From Streptosporangiaceae bacterium (GTDB lineage: Bacteria > Actinomycetota > Actinomycetes > Streptosporangiales > Streptosporangiaceae): a DNA stretch of 40,567 nucleotides. A program made the position numbers and the translations under genes. Under the pieces are notes generated by a model that was not told the origin of the DNA, did not search any database, and saw nothing but the letters and a program-made list of their open reading frames with translations. The stretch covers positions 1 to 40,567 of the forward strand of contig JAOPYH010000029.1 of assembly GCA_025964715.1 (NCBI GenBank). The letters are read 5' to 3'. This document shows, piece after piece, positions 7,428 through 14,656 of the stretch (its first letter is position 1; every line of letters begins with the position of its first letter).

Positions 7428-8792
7428 ATGGGTTCCGACGAAAGCGTGTGGGTCGGCAGGGTGCTCGCCGGCCGCTACACGGTGACTGCGCGTATCGGCT
7501 CCGGCGGTATGTCGACCGTGTACCAAGCGGAAGATCTCCAGTTGGGCCGGGACGTCGCCGTGAAGCTTTTCAACCCCGGCGAGGCGCGAGATGACTCCCG
7601 GCGGCGCGGCGAAGTCGACGTACTGGCACGACTGAACCACCCAAACCTCGTCACAATGTATGACGCACATCTCGCATCCGGTGACGAAACAATCCCCAGC
7701 TTCCTCGTCATGGAGCTCGTCAACGGGCCAGACCTCCGAACAACCCTTGACCACGGCCCGCTTCTCGGGCCGGTCGCCGCGCAGATCGCCACAGATATCG
7801 CTGAAGGATTAGCGGCGATGCACGCTCTTGGAATCGTGCACCGCGACCTGAAGCCGGCAAACATCCTGCTCGCCCCAACCGGTCTGCCGGCCCCGACCCA
7901 CCGGGCGAAACTCGCCGACTTCGGCATCGCGCACCTCATCGGCGCCGATCGGATGACCACCGTCGGCACCATCATCGGGACGGCCGCTTACCTAAGCCCG
8001 GAACAAGCGTCCGGCGCAGACCCCGGCCCGGAAGCCGACGTCTACGCTCTCGGACTCGTTATTCTCGAAGGCCTTACCGGGCGTCGAGAATACCCCGGCA
8101 CCATCGTGGAAGCCATGAGCGCACGAGCTACACGGGACCCCGCGGTCGGCAGCGAACTGCCGGCCAGCTGGGTGTCACTGATCACCCAGATGACAGCCCG
8201 CGACCCCGCAGCCAGGCCAACGGCCCTAGACGTTGCCATCCGCACACGAGCCATCAGCCCAGAGCTCGCCACATGGGACGGCGTGATGGCCGATCCCACT
8301 GCCGCGGATGCCACTGCCGCGGTGGCAGCCCCGACGCTCAGGATGCCCGAAACCTCTGCAACTGTAGAAACTGCCCCTTTTGGTTCGCTGTCATCACCCC
8401 CCGAGTTACCACTGAGTCCGCGGCGAACGAACCGTAAACGCGCAATCGGTTTCATAATCGCGGCATCTGTCTTACTGATTGTTGGTATCGTCTGGGCGGG
8501 CGGAGCATGGCTGACCACTTCCGCGACCGATCCCGCGCAGCTAGGGCCTGCACCTAGTCAAACCGAGAGCACGACGAGTGTCCCAGCAGATGCACCCTCA
8601 CCGGCACCATCCCAAACCTCAGCACCATCCGGCACCCCTTCAGAGTCCACCACAGTCGATTCGCCAGCCCCAACCGTAGCGCCGTCATCAGCAGTTCCCA
8701 CCGAAGCGCCCGCTTCCGTGGCACCGACCACAGGCGACGGAAACGGCAACGGAAACGGCAACGGAAACGGAAAGGGCAATGGAAAGGGGTGA
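7428..8792 (+). CDS. PknB-like transmembrane serine/threonine protein kinase
   Basis: 454 residues; ATG 7428 is chosen because GGAAGGAAG precedes it directly, although the frame is open from 7368. Residues about 15-275 are the kinase domain with IGSGGMST, VAVK (Lys46), HRDLKPAN (Asp140), DFG (Asp164) and the AAYLSPEQASG segment. A basic stretch (PRRTNRKR, 331-338) precedes one transmembrane helix at about 340-361. The outside part is about 90 residues rich in Pro, Ser, Thr and Ala and ends in a Gly-Asn/Gly-Lys repeat. No PASTA domain is present, so the extracellular ligand sensor, if any, is not a classical one. Expression may be tied to the adjacent MarR protein through the shared intergenic palindrome. 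Confidence 0.88.
   Translation: MGSDESVWVGRVLAGRYTVTARIGSGGMSTVYQAEDLQLGRDVAVKLFNPGEARDDSRRRGEVDVLARLNHPNLVTMYDAHLASGDETIPSFLVMELVNGPDLRTTLDHGPLLGPVAAQIATDIAEGLAAMHALGIVHRDLKPANILLAPTGLPAPTHRAKLADFGIAHLIGADRMTTVGTIIGTAAYLSPEQASGADPGPEADVYALGLVILEGLTGRREYPGTIVEAMSARATRDPAVGSELPASWVSLITQMTARDPAARPTALDVAIRTRAISPELATWDGVMADPTAADATAAVAAPTLRMPETSATVETAPFGSLSSPPELPLSPRRTNRKRAIGFIIAASVLLIVGIVWAGGAWLTTSATDPAQLGPAPSQTESTTSVPADAPSPAPSQTSAPSGTPSESTTVDSPAPTVAPSSAVPTEAPASVAPTTGDGNGNGNGNGNGKGNGKG
8739..8789 (+). repeat. 12-base tandem repeat coding for Gly-Asn/Gly-Lys tail
   Basis: GGAAACGGCAAC occurs twice exactly (8739-8750, 8751-8762) and is then followed by variants with AAG in place of AAC or AAT. It encodes the last 17 or so residues of the PknB-like kinase as alternating Gly with Asn or Lys. 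Length variation by slippage would keep the frame. Confidence 0.75.
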
Positions 8793-8882
8793 ATGGTGCG
8801 AGAGCCTTCAACTGCGATCTGCGCTCTGACGTGCTCAGGGGCACCTTTGCCGCTGGAGGCTGGGATGAGCCGGGGCTCGCAC

Positions 8883-9017
8883 TTATTGCGGGTACCGCGC
8901 CGGAGCCTTACCGAAATACTCATCGCTGCTTGTGATGGCCGAACGCAGACCCGAGTCGCCGATCTGCAACGCGACCCTCACCCAGCCCTCGAGCCCGGTC
9001 TGGTCAGGCGCTCGGCT
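8883..9017 (-). pseudogene. Possible 3' remnant of an unidentified gene
   Basis: On the minus strand, a frame different from that of the aminotransferase runs across the aminotransferase stop and ends with TAA at 8883-8885. It reads GLEGWVRVALQIGDSG, then LRSAITSSDEYFGKAP and ends ARYPQ. The amino-acid mix looks like a genuine protein C-terminus and not like a chance frame, but there is no start and a stop closes it at 9018. I do not recognise the family. It lies at the point where base composition changes and may be a fragment left by a rearrangement. Low confidence. Confidence 0.25.
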
Positions 9018-10351
9018 TCAGCGAATGCCACCGCTTCCTCGAGGGCCTGCCGGTATGCCCCGCCGAGGATGGCGACGTGCTCCTCGCCGAACACGAGCGG
9101 CGGTCTCACCTTGAGCACGTTCTCGTGCCCTCCTGAGACGCTCGTGAGCACCCGGCGCATGCGCAGTCCGTTCGTGACTCGACTGGCGAACTCGGCGTCC
9201 GGATGAAGGCTCCCGTCGGTTCGCACGAACTCGATGCCGGCATACAATCCGGCCCCCCGAACCTGCGCCACGGCGTCAACGCCCTCGCTGGCCGCACGGA
9301 TCGTCTCTCTCAGGAGTCCCCCGATCCGCTCGGAGTTGTCGACGAGCCCACCGCCCACTTGTGCCAGCACCTCCCGCGCCGCGCTCATGCCGACCTCGGC
9401 GCCCGCGAACGTGTTGAAGTAGCGCACGTCCGTGCCGAATCGGCCGAAGACTTCCTCCGACCCGACGAGACCTGACACGGGCATCCCGTTCGCCATGGGT
9501 TTACCCAGCACCACCAGGTCGGGCACCAGCCCGTGCCGGATGAACCCCCACCATGTGCCGAGCCTGCCGAAGCCCGCCTGCACTTCATCGGCGGTGAAAA
9601 GACCCCCGTGTTCACGCACGACCGTGGCGGCCCGCGCGAGGAATCCGGTGGGCTCGAGCTGAAGGCCGTCGCTCGACAGGGCTGTGTCTGCGATCATGCC
9701 CGCGAATCGGATGCCCCGCTCCGCGAACACCGCGATGGCGCGTTCCACCCGCTCGGCGAATCCAGCGGCGGATGTCGCGGGATCATCTCGAAGCGTGTCA
9801 GGCGCGTCGACCACGACCGTGGAGAGGGGGAGTGCGTTGTTCTGCCCGAGGCTCGGCGAGATCTCTGCGGCGGCCGAGGTCGTGCCGTGATAGGCGTTGC
9901 GCGTGACTATGATGCCCTGCCCGCCGGTCGTATAACGCATGACCCGGAGTGCGAGATCTACCGCCTCGCTTCCCGAGCACGCGAATGCGACCCTGTCCAG
10001 TTCGGCGGGAAAGCGGGCGAGGAGTTCCTCTGCGTAGTCGATGTTGAGCTCATTGAGGTAGCGCGTGTGCGTGTTGAGTGTTCGCATCTGCCGGGAGACG
10101 GCCTCGGCGACAGCGGCGTTCGCGTGCCCGACGACCGGCACGTTGTTGTAGGCGTCGAGATAAGACCGACCCTCGCCGTCGAAGAGGAACACGCCCTCTG
10201 CGCGCACGAAACTCACCGGCGACTCATAGAAAAGTCGGTACATTGGGGCGAGCGAGTGCATCCGCCGGTCGAGCAGACTTCGCTCCCGCTCGGAGAGCTC
10301 CGCCGAACCGGCCGCGTCGAACGCGTTGGCCATATGTGTGCCGACAGCCAC
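8978..10351 (-). CDS. Class III PLP-dependent enzyme of the phospho-lyase type (ethanolamine-phosphate / phosphohydroxylysine phospho-lyase-like)
   Basis: 457 residues from GTG 10351, preceded by GAGAGGA at five bases. The fold-type I features are seen: CSGSEAVDLALR (phosphate binding, about 125-137), AYHGTTS (153-159), ADEVQAGFGR with Asp255, and the Schiff-base Lys284 in VLGKPMANG. Several stretches match the animal enzymes ETNPPL and PHYKPL better than ordinary aminotransferases: YNNVPVVGH, LNTHTRYLN, YFNTFAGAEV and the end GGHENVLKVRPPL. Those enzymes remove phosphate and ammonia from phosphoethanolamine or phosphohydroxylysine. The divergent gene encodes a kinase like the partner kinases of these lyases, which supports the call. 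An aminotransferase of unknown substrate remains the alternative. Confidence 0.7.
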   Translation of the reverse strand: MAVGTHMANAFDAAGSAELSERERSLLDRRMHSLAPMYRLFYESPVSFVRAEGVFLFDGEGRSYLDAYNNVPVVGHANAAVAEAVSRQMRTLNTHTRYLNELNIDYAEELLARFPAELDRVAFACSGSEAVDLALRVMRYTTGGQGIIVTRNAYHGTTSAAAEISPSLGQNNALPLSTVVVDAPDTLRDDPATSAAGFAERVERAIAVFAERGIRFAGMIADTALSSDGLQLEPTGFLARAATVVREHGGLFTADEVQAGFGRLGTWWGFIRHGLVPDLVVLGKPMANGMPVSGLVGSEEVFGRFGTDVRYFNTFAGAEVGMSAAREVLAQVGGGLVDNSERIGGLLRETIRAASEGVDAVAQVRGAGLYAGIEFVRTDGSLHPDAEFASRVTNGLRMRRVLTSVSGGHENVLKVRPPLVFGEEHVAILGGAYRQALEEAVAFAEAERLTRPGSRAG

Positions 10352-10383
10352 AGCAGTCCTCTCTCGTCTGAGTTATATCCTAG

Positions 10384-10398
10384 TATTGGTGACCAATA
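10384..10398. promoter_or_regulatory. Perfect palindrome, candidate GntR (FadR-type) operator
   Basis: TATTGGT-G-ACCAATA is a perfect 7-base inverted repeat with one central base. The core TTGGTGACCAA fits the T-x-GT...AC-x-A pattern of FadR/FCD-type GntR sites. It lies between the divergent phospho-lyase and kinase genes, overlaps the GGTGA ribosome site of the kinase gene and ends on the A of its ATG. The GntR gene is the next one in the kinase transcript. Confidence 0.6.
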
Positions 10399-11381
10399 TG
10401 AGAACTAATGCGCTACTGAGCATCGATGTCGTTTCTGACACCCTTCGCCAGGGGTATGGCTTCGCGGCCACCGCACTCACACGGCTCGGAAGCGACATTG
10501 CAGACACCTTCTCCTTCGAGGCAGCCGGGGCTCGCTACGTCGCGAAGTTCCACCGCATCGACACCGTCACGACGCTGGAGTTGTTCGATTGGCAGGGCGG
10601 CGTGCAGCAGCTCCTCTCTGCGGCCGGTCAGCCCGTGCCGAGCTGCATCACCGCCTTCAATGGGCATTCGGCCTTCGCACGGGACGACGATCAGGGTTCC
10701 GTGGCCGTGCAGGTCATGGGCTGGCATGCCGGCGAGCCGCTGCTGCAGGTCACGACAGACCCACCGCTTCATCGGCGGCTCGGCGTCACTGCTGGTCGAT
10801 TCCACAAGGCTCTGCAGTTCGCGCCCCTGCCACCGTCGCTCGTCATCCATGATTGGGATGTGCGCCGTCTCGAAGAACGCCTCCGCGACTGCGTGTCGCG
10901 TCTACCTCGCTCCCGCACGCGGGAGATCTGCGGGTGGGCACTCGACGCCCTGGAACTCTCCAGGACGACGGAGCGCCTGGGGGAATTGCCGGCCGCGATC
11001 ATCCATCAAGACCTCAACGACTCCAACATCCTCCTCACGCCTCAGCGCGAAGTCGCCTGCATCCTCGACTTCGGTGACATGACGTTCGGGCCGCGCGTCG
11101 CCGAGGTTGCGGTGCTCGCCGCCTACGTCTCCCGTCGGTCCGAGGATCCCGCCCGTGCGATCGACGAGGTTCTCGGGGGCTTCATCTCCGAGGTCGCGAT
11201 TGAGGAGGCGGAGACCGAGGTCGTCGTTCCGCTCGTGACGGGCCGACTGGCGCTCAACCTCGCCTCCAACGCCTTGCGGCTCGGCGCGGGTCATCGCGCG
11301 GAGTATGCGAACGAGCGGATCGCAGGATCGTTGGAGGCCCTCGAACGCCTCGCGAGTTCCGCCCTGCCGAGTGACGCATGA
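10398..11381 (+). CDS. APH-fold kinase of the hydroxylysine/ethanolamine/choline kinase type
   Basis: 327 residues from ATG 10398, with GGTGA five bases upstream; the frame extends back to 10326 but that part overlaps the divergent gene and its promoter. Aminoglycoside-phosphotransferase fold motifs are seen: ARYVAKFHR with Lys50 for ATP, the catalytic loop IIHQDLNDSNILL (Asp205) and the metal-binding ILDFGDMTFG (Asp224). The DLND and DFGDM forms are those of hydroxylysine-kinase-like proteins rather than antibiotic kinases. The likely role is to phosphorylate an amino alcohol that the divergent phospho-lyase then breaks down. The stop overlaps the start of the GntR gene by four bases, so the two are co-translated. 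The substrate is unknown. Confidence 0.75.
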   Translation: MRTNALLSIDVVSDTLRQGYGFAATALTRLGSDIADTFSFEAAGARYVAKFHRIDTVTTLELFDWQGGVQQLLSAAGQPVPSCITAFNGHSAFARDDDQGSVAVQVMGWHAGEPLLQVTTDPPLHRRLGVTAGRFHKALQFAPLPPSLVIHDWDVRRLEERLRDCVSRLPRSRTREICGWALDALELSRTTERLGELPAAIIHQDLNDSNILLTPQREVACILDFGDMTFGPRVAEVAVLAAYVSRRSEDPARAIDEVLGGFISEVAIEEAETEVVVPLVTGRLALNLASNALRLGAGHRAEYANERIAGSLEALERLASSALPSDA

Positions 11382-12052
11382 CAGACCACGAGCCCGAGCG
11401 AGCGCCGGCCAGCGCCCCGGAAACCATAGCCGCCGCCCTGCGCACCGAGATTCTCGCTCTGCGCTGGCCACCGGGCACCCCGCTGCGTGAAATCGCTCTC
11501 AAGGAGAAGTACGGCGTCTCGCGTCGATCGGTGCGTGAGGCGCTGCGCATTCTCGCCGTGCAAGGACTCGCGACCGTGCGTTTCAACGCGGGCGCGTCGG
11601 TGCGCGAACTGACGGCCGCCGACATCCACGAGCTCTACGGCATCCGCCGCGTTCTCGAGTCCGCGGGCGCTGAGAACTGCGCCGATGCATCCGACGAGGA
11701 GATCGCGAAGGTCGACGACGCCCTGCGCACGCTGGCGCAATCCGCGAACACGATCCCCGACTCCGAGGACTACGCCCAGCACGACATGGAGTTCCACGCG
11801 AGCGTCATCGGCCTGCTGGGAAACAAGCGCCTCCTCGCTGTCTTTGACGACGTTCGCGTGGGGATGGTCTACGCGATCAGGCTGCTGCACCACGACGAGG
11901 CGTCGAGCGCGCTGCGAGCGCAGCAGCAGCTCGCCGAGCACGCGGCGATCGCGGAGCGCATTCTCGCCCGCGACCCCGTCGGCGCGATGGCATCGGTGCG
12001 ACGGCATATCGAGGTGAACGAGGCACGCCTGATCCTCCTGATGGAATCGTGA
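11378..12052 (+). CDS. GntR-family regulator, FCD (FadR-like) subgroup
   Basis: 224 residues; the ATG at 11378 overlaps the kinase stop. The N-terminal winged helix is at about residues 9-75: ETIAAALRTEIL, the recognition part EIALKEKYGVSRRSVREALRILAVQGL and the wing VRFNAGASVREL. The remainder is an all-helical FCD ligand domain, with the metal-site residues D-x-x-x-H in QHDMEFHASVIG and two later histidines (LAEHAAIAERI, VRRHIEVNE). Such regulators usually bind a small carboxylate with a divalent metal. It probably controls its own operon and the divergent phospho-lyase through the palindrome at 10384-10398. Confidence 0.88.
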   Translation: MTDHEPERAPASAPETIAAALRTEILALRWPPGTPLREIALKEKYGVSRRSVREALRILAVQGLATVRFNAGASVRELTAADIHELYGIRRVLESAGAENCADASDEEIAKVDDALRTLAQSANTIPDSEDYAQHDMEFHASVIGLLGNKRLLAVFDDVRVGMVYAIRLLHHDEASSALRAQQQLAEHAAIAERILARDPVGAMASVRRHIEVNEARLILLMES

Positions 12053-12157
12053 TCTGATCGGACCTCCAGCGCAAGCGTAGTCACGATGAACGGTTGCTCG
12101 ACGCTGGAACAGACATCCTCTTGCTAGGCTCGTCAGCCCTGATTTCGCCGCGATCGT

Positions 12158-13249
12158 CTACGGATTGGCAGCGGACGGCCAGGGCTCCGGGGCGCCGCTC
12201 GTACGGCGAACGATCAACTGCGGCCGCAGCACGATCTCAACAGGCTCGGCACCTGTTACGCCCTCGATCCGCTCGAGCAGGAGGTTGAAGGCGCGCCGGC
12301 CCATCTCTGCGGCTGGCTGGCGCACGGTGGTCAGCCCGACCTGGCGGAGGGATGCCGCTGGAACGTCGTCGACGCCGACGATAGCGACGTCTTCGGGCAC
12401 GCGGAGCCCCGCGTCCATCACGGCGTCGATAGTGCCGAACGCGACGATGTCGTCGGCGCAGAACAGGGCGGTGGGGCGATCCGGGGCGGCGATCAACCGA
12501 GTCGCCAAGCGGTATCCGGAGTCCCTCGTGAACTGACCGTGCAGGATGCGATCCGCGCGCAGTTCGATGCCGCGTTCGCCGAGGCCCTGCCGGAAGCCCT
12601 TCATGCGGGCGCGGTTCGTCGAGGTGACCTCGAGACCGCCGATGAACCCCAGCTCGGTGTGCCCGAGATCGGCCAGGTGGGCAGCGACGACTCGGCCCGC
12701 CTCGAAGTTGTCGATGCGCACCGCGTCGGCGGAAACTCCCGCAGCGGTCCGGTTGACCATGACGACCGGGATCTGGTCCATATGGACCTTCGCGAGGGCT
12801 TCCTGGCCGTCGATGAGCGTGGAAGTCAGGATCGCGCCGTCGATCTGATGCTCGATGAGCAGGTCGAGGTACGACGCCTGCAGGTCCCGGTCCTCTTGCG
12901 TGTTGCAGAGGAGGACGTTGTACCCGTGCTGGGCCGCGATGCCGACGATCGACTCGATGACCTCGGGATAGAACGGGTTGGTGATGTTGGACACCACGAG
13001 TCCGATGAAATTGCTGCGGCCCGTGATGAGCGTTCGGGCTGCCGCGTTCGGCGAATACCCGAGCTTGTCCATCGCGGCGAGCACCCGTTCGCGGGTGGCT
13101 TGACTGATCCGTGCGCTGTCGTGGATGACGCGCGAGACCGTCGACTGAGAGACGTTCGCCTCACGTGCGATGTCCTTGCTGCTGGCCCGGTGCCGCCGAC
13201 CGTTGCTGCCGCGATCGACCGGCTTGCCCTCGAGGTCCCCGTTATCCAC
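12158..13249 (-). CDS. LacI-family transcriptional regulator
   Basis: 363 residues from GTG 13249. The frame stays open to a TTG at 13297 and a GTG at 13264; the shorter form is preferred because the longer ones run into a LacI-operator-like stretch at 13293-13304. The N-terminal helix-turn-helix is SSKDIAREANVSQSTVSRV with the hinge AARTLITGRSNFIGLVV, followed by a periplasmic-binding-protein-type effector domain (NPFYPEVIESIVG, VGVDDVPAASLRQVGLTTVRQP). LacI proteins bind a sugar or related ligand and release DNA. It lies downstream of the importer operon on the same strand, and a shared CGTATGCAC motif upstream of both units suggests that it controls that operon and itself. Confidence 0.87.
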   Translation of the reverse strand: MDNGDLEGKPVDRGSNGRRHRASSKDIAREANVSQSTVSRVIHDSARISQATRERVLAAMDKLGYSPNAAARTLITGRSNFIGLVVSNITNPFYPEVIESIVGIAAQHGYNVLLCNTQEDRDLQASYLDLLIEHQIDGAILTSTLIDGQEALAKVHMDQIPVVMVNRTAAGVSADAVRIDNFEAGRVVAAHLADLGHTELGFIGGLEVTSTNRARMKGFRQGLGERGIELRADRILHGQFTRDSGYRLATRLIAAPDRPTALFCADDIVAFGTIDAVMDAGLRVPEDVAIVGVDDVPAASLRQVGLTTVRQPAAEMGRRAFNLLLERIEGVTGAEPVEIVLRPQLIVRRTSGAPEPWPSAANP

Positions 13250-13342
13250 TTTGCCCGCTCTCACCCCGATGCTTCTGCCGCCTGCTCGATTATGCAACGT
13301 TTTCCGTGCACCTGGTTCGAAGCCTCCGCTCCTGCGATACTA

Positions 13343-13351
13343 CGTATGCAC
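13343..13351. promoter_or_regulatory. CGTATGCAC motif, copy 1 (upstream of LacI gene)
   Basis: The nine-base motif lies about 95 bases upstream of the LacI start and is followed on its other flank by TACGTA. Read with CG as the centre, the half-site is TGCATACG, which fits the TG-x-A-x-x-CG half-site common to LacI-type operators. Two more copies lie upstream of the importer operon. Confidence 0.4.
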
Positions 13352-13373
13352 AGCGTTACCCGCAACCGCGCCG

Positions 13374-13538
13374 GGCATCGTGCGGGGCAACACGATGCCC
13401 GCCTCGACGCGGTCCGCGCCGTACTGCGGCTGGAAGCAGAGCGGCTTGGGCTTCGAAGGTGGCCCCGAGCAGGCGCAGAACTTCACCCGTTCGAAGGTCA
13501 TCTGGCTGAGCCTGGACGTTACCTCGCCGCGCTATTGA
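13374..13538 (+). pseudogene. Aldehyde dehydrogenase C-terminal remnant
   Basis: The plus-strand frame ending with TGA at 13536-13538 reads GIVRGNTMPASTRSAPYCGW, then KQSGLGFEGGPEQAQNF and TRSKVIWLSLD. This is the familiar end of an aldehyde dehydrogenase: the NT-P segment, the P-x-GGxKxSGxG motif (one Gly is Cys here), and the closing TxSK-x-xW-x-x-L. Upstream the frame dissolves into the LacI promoter region and has no catalytic Cys or Glu, so only about 54 codons of a once longer gene are left. The fragment fills the gap between the LacI gene and the importer operon and points to a deletion at this place. Confidence 0.65.
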
Positions 13539-13608
13539 CTGTCCGCACGGAGACCGTGCGCGTCCGGCGCTCTCACTCTGCGCGGGCTCTCACTCTGGGC
13601 GGACAGTC
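13537..13608. repeat. Inverted repeat enclosing a hairpin and a direct repeat; possible terminator of the importer operon
   Basis: GACTGTCCGC (13537-13546) and GCGGACAGTC (13599-13608) are perfect 10-base inverted arms 52 bases apart. Inside lie a 7-base hairpin with a three-base loop (CGCACGG 13544-13550, CCGTGCG 13554-13560) and two copies of GCTCTCACTCTG (13569-13580 and 13586-13597). The block begins five bases past the last stop of the minus-strand importer operon, so it may serve as its terminator. It also overlaps the stop of the aldehyde dehydrogenase remnant. Confidence 0.5.
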
Positions 13609-13612
13609 CCGA

Positions 13613-14656
13613 TCAGACCACGGCGGGCGTCTCGTCGGGGGCGGTCGCGAAATGGCAGGCGCTCGGGTGCAAGGCTCCGTTGCGCTCGATGAGGGCGGGC
13701 TGCTCGGTGCGGCAGATGTCCTGCGCCCGCCAGCAGCGCGTGTGGAAGCGGCAGCCGGGTGGGGGAGTATCGGGCTTGGGTACCTCACCCTGCAGCATTA
13801 TCCGGGTCCGCTGGCCTCTACGGCTGGGATCGGGCTCTGGCGCGGCCGACAGGAGCGCCTGCGTGTAGGGGTGGCTCGGGTGACCGTAGACCTCCTCGAC
13901 GCTCCCCGTCTCGACGATCCGGCCGAGATACATCACCGCGACCCGATCGCACATCTGCCTTACGACCGCGAGGTCGTGCGAGATCATCAGGAACGAGATG
14001 CCCGTCTCCCGCTGCAGGCGTCGCAGAAGGTTGACGATCTGGGCCTGAATCGACACGTCGAGCGCCGACAGCGGCTCGTCGAGCACGAGCAGCTTCGGCG
14101 AAAGCGCCAGAGCCCGGGCGATCGAGATGCGCTGGCGCTGTCCCCCTGAGAACTCGTGAGGGTAGCGGTTCGCCATGGTGGCGTCCATTCCGACGAGCTC
14201 CAGGAGCTCCTCGACGCGCCAGCGGCGCCGATCCCGCGGCGTGCCGTGCACTTGCAGCGGCTCGCTGATGATCGAGCGCACCGTCGTTCGGGGGTCGAGG
14301 GAGGCGAACGGGTCTTGCAGCACGATCTGCATGTCGCGCCGGCGGGTCGTCAGCTCCCGGCGCGAGAGCGTCGTCAGCTCCGTGCCTTCGAGCTTCACGG
14401 AGCCCGCCGTCGGCTTGATCAGCTGGAGGATCGCACGCCCGGTAGTGGATTTGCCGCAGCCGGTCTCCCCGATGAGCCCGAGTGTCTCGCCGCTGGCGAT
14501 CTCGAGATCGAGCCCGCTCACCGCGTGGATCACCCCGGCCTTGCGCCGCAGAATGCGCGACCGGATGGGGAACTCCACCTGCAGGCCGGAGACCGAGAGC
14601 AGCGGTTCGCTGCCCTCATGGGCAGGGGTCCCGTCCTTCATCAGCAGATCAGTCAT
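13613..14656 (-). CDS. Peptide-type ABC importer ATPase (DppF/OppF-like), system 1
   Basis: 347 residues, ATG 14656 overlapping the stop of the partner ATPase gene. Walker A is GETGCGKST (about 62-70), the signature is FSGGQRQRISIARAL, Walker B is LLVLDEPLSALD, and the switch His is in MISHDLAVV. The C-terminal oligopeptide-transporter zone is present with the Cys cluster GCRFHTRCWRAQDIC. It powers uptake through the two permeases upstream in the operon; the substrate is set by the binding protein. It is the last gene of the five-gene minus-strand operon. Confidence 0.9.
   Translation of the reverse strand: MTDLLMKDGTPAHEGSEPLLSVSGLQVEFPIRSRILRRKAGVIHAVSGLDLEIASGETLGLIGETGCGKSTTGRAILQLIKPTAGSVKLEGTELTTLSRRELTTRRRDMQIVLQDPFASLDPRTTVRSIISEPLQVHGTPRDRRRWRVEELLELVGMDATMANRYPHEFSGGQRQRISIARALALSPKLLVLDEPLSALDVSIQAQIVNLLRRLQRETGISFLMISHDLAVVRQMCDRVAVMYLGRIVETGSVEEVYGHPSHPYTQALLSAAPEPDPSRRGQRTRIMLQGEVPKPDTPPPGCRFHTRCWRAQDICRTEQPALIERNGALHPSACHFATAPDETPAVV

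Noticed and set aside
8739-8789. Tandem repeat as CRISPR or regulatory repeat
   Set aside because: The units are 12 bases, without spacers, inside the kinase gene and in frame; they code for the Gly-Asn/Gly-Lys tail.
10398-11381. Antibiotic resistance phosphotransferase
   Set aside because: The APH fold is shared, but the DLND and DFGDM motifs and the phospho-lyase partner point to an amino alcohol kinase.
12539-14149. A 536-codon plus-strand open frame
   Set aside because: Antisense to the LacI and DppF-like genes. Only the aldehyde dehydrogenase remnant, in a different frame, has real protein character in this stretch.
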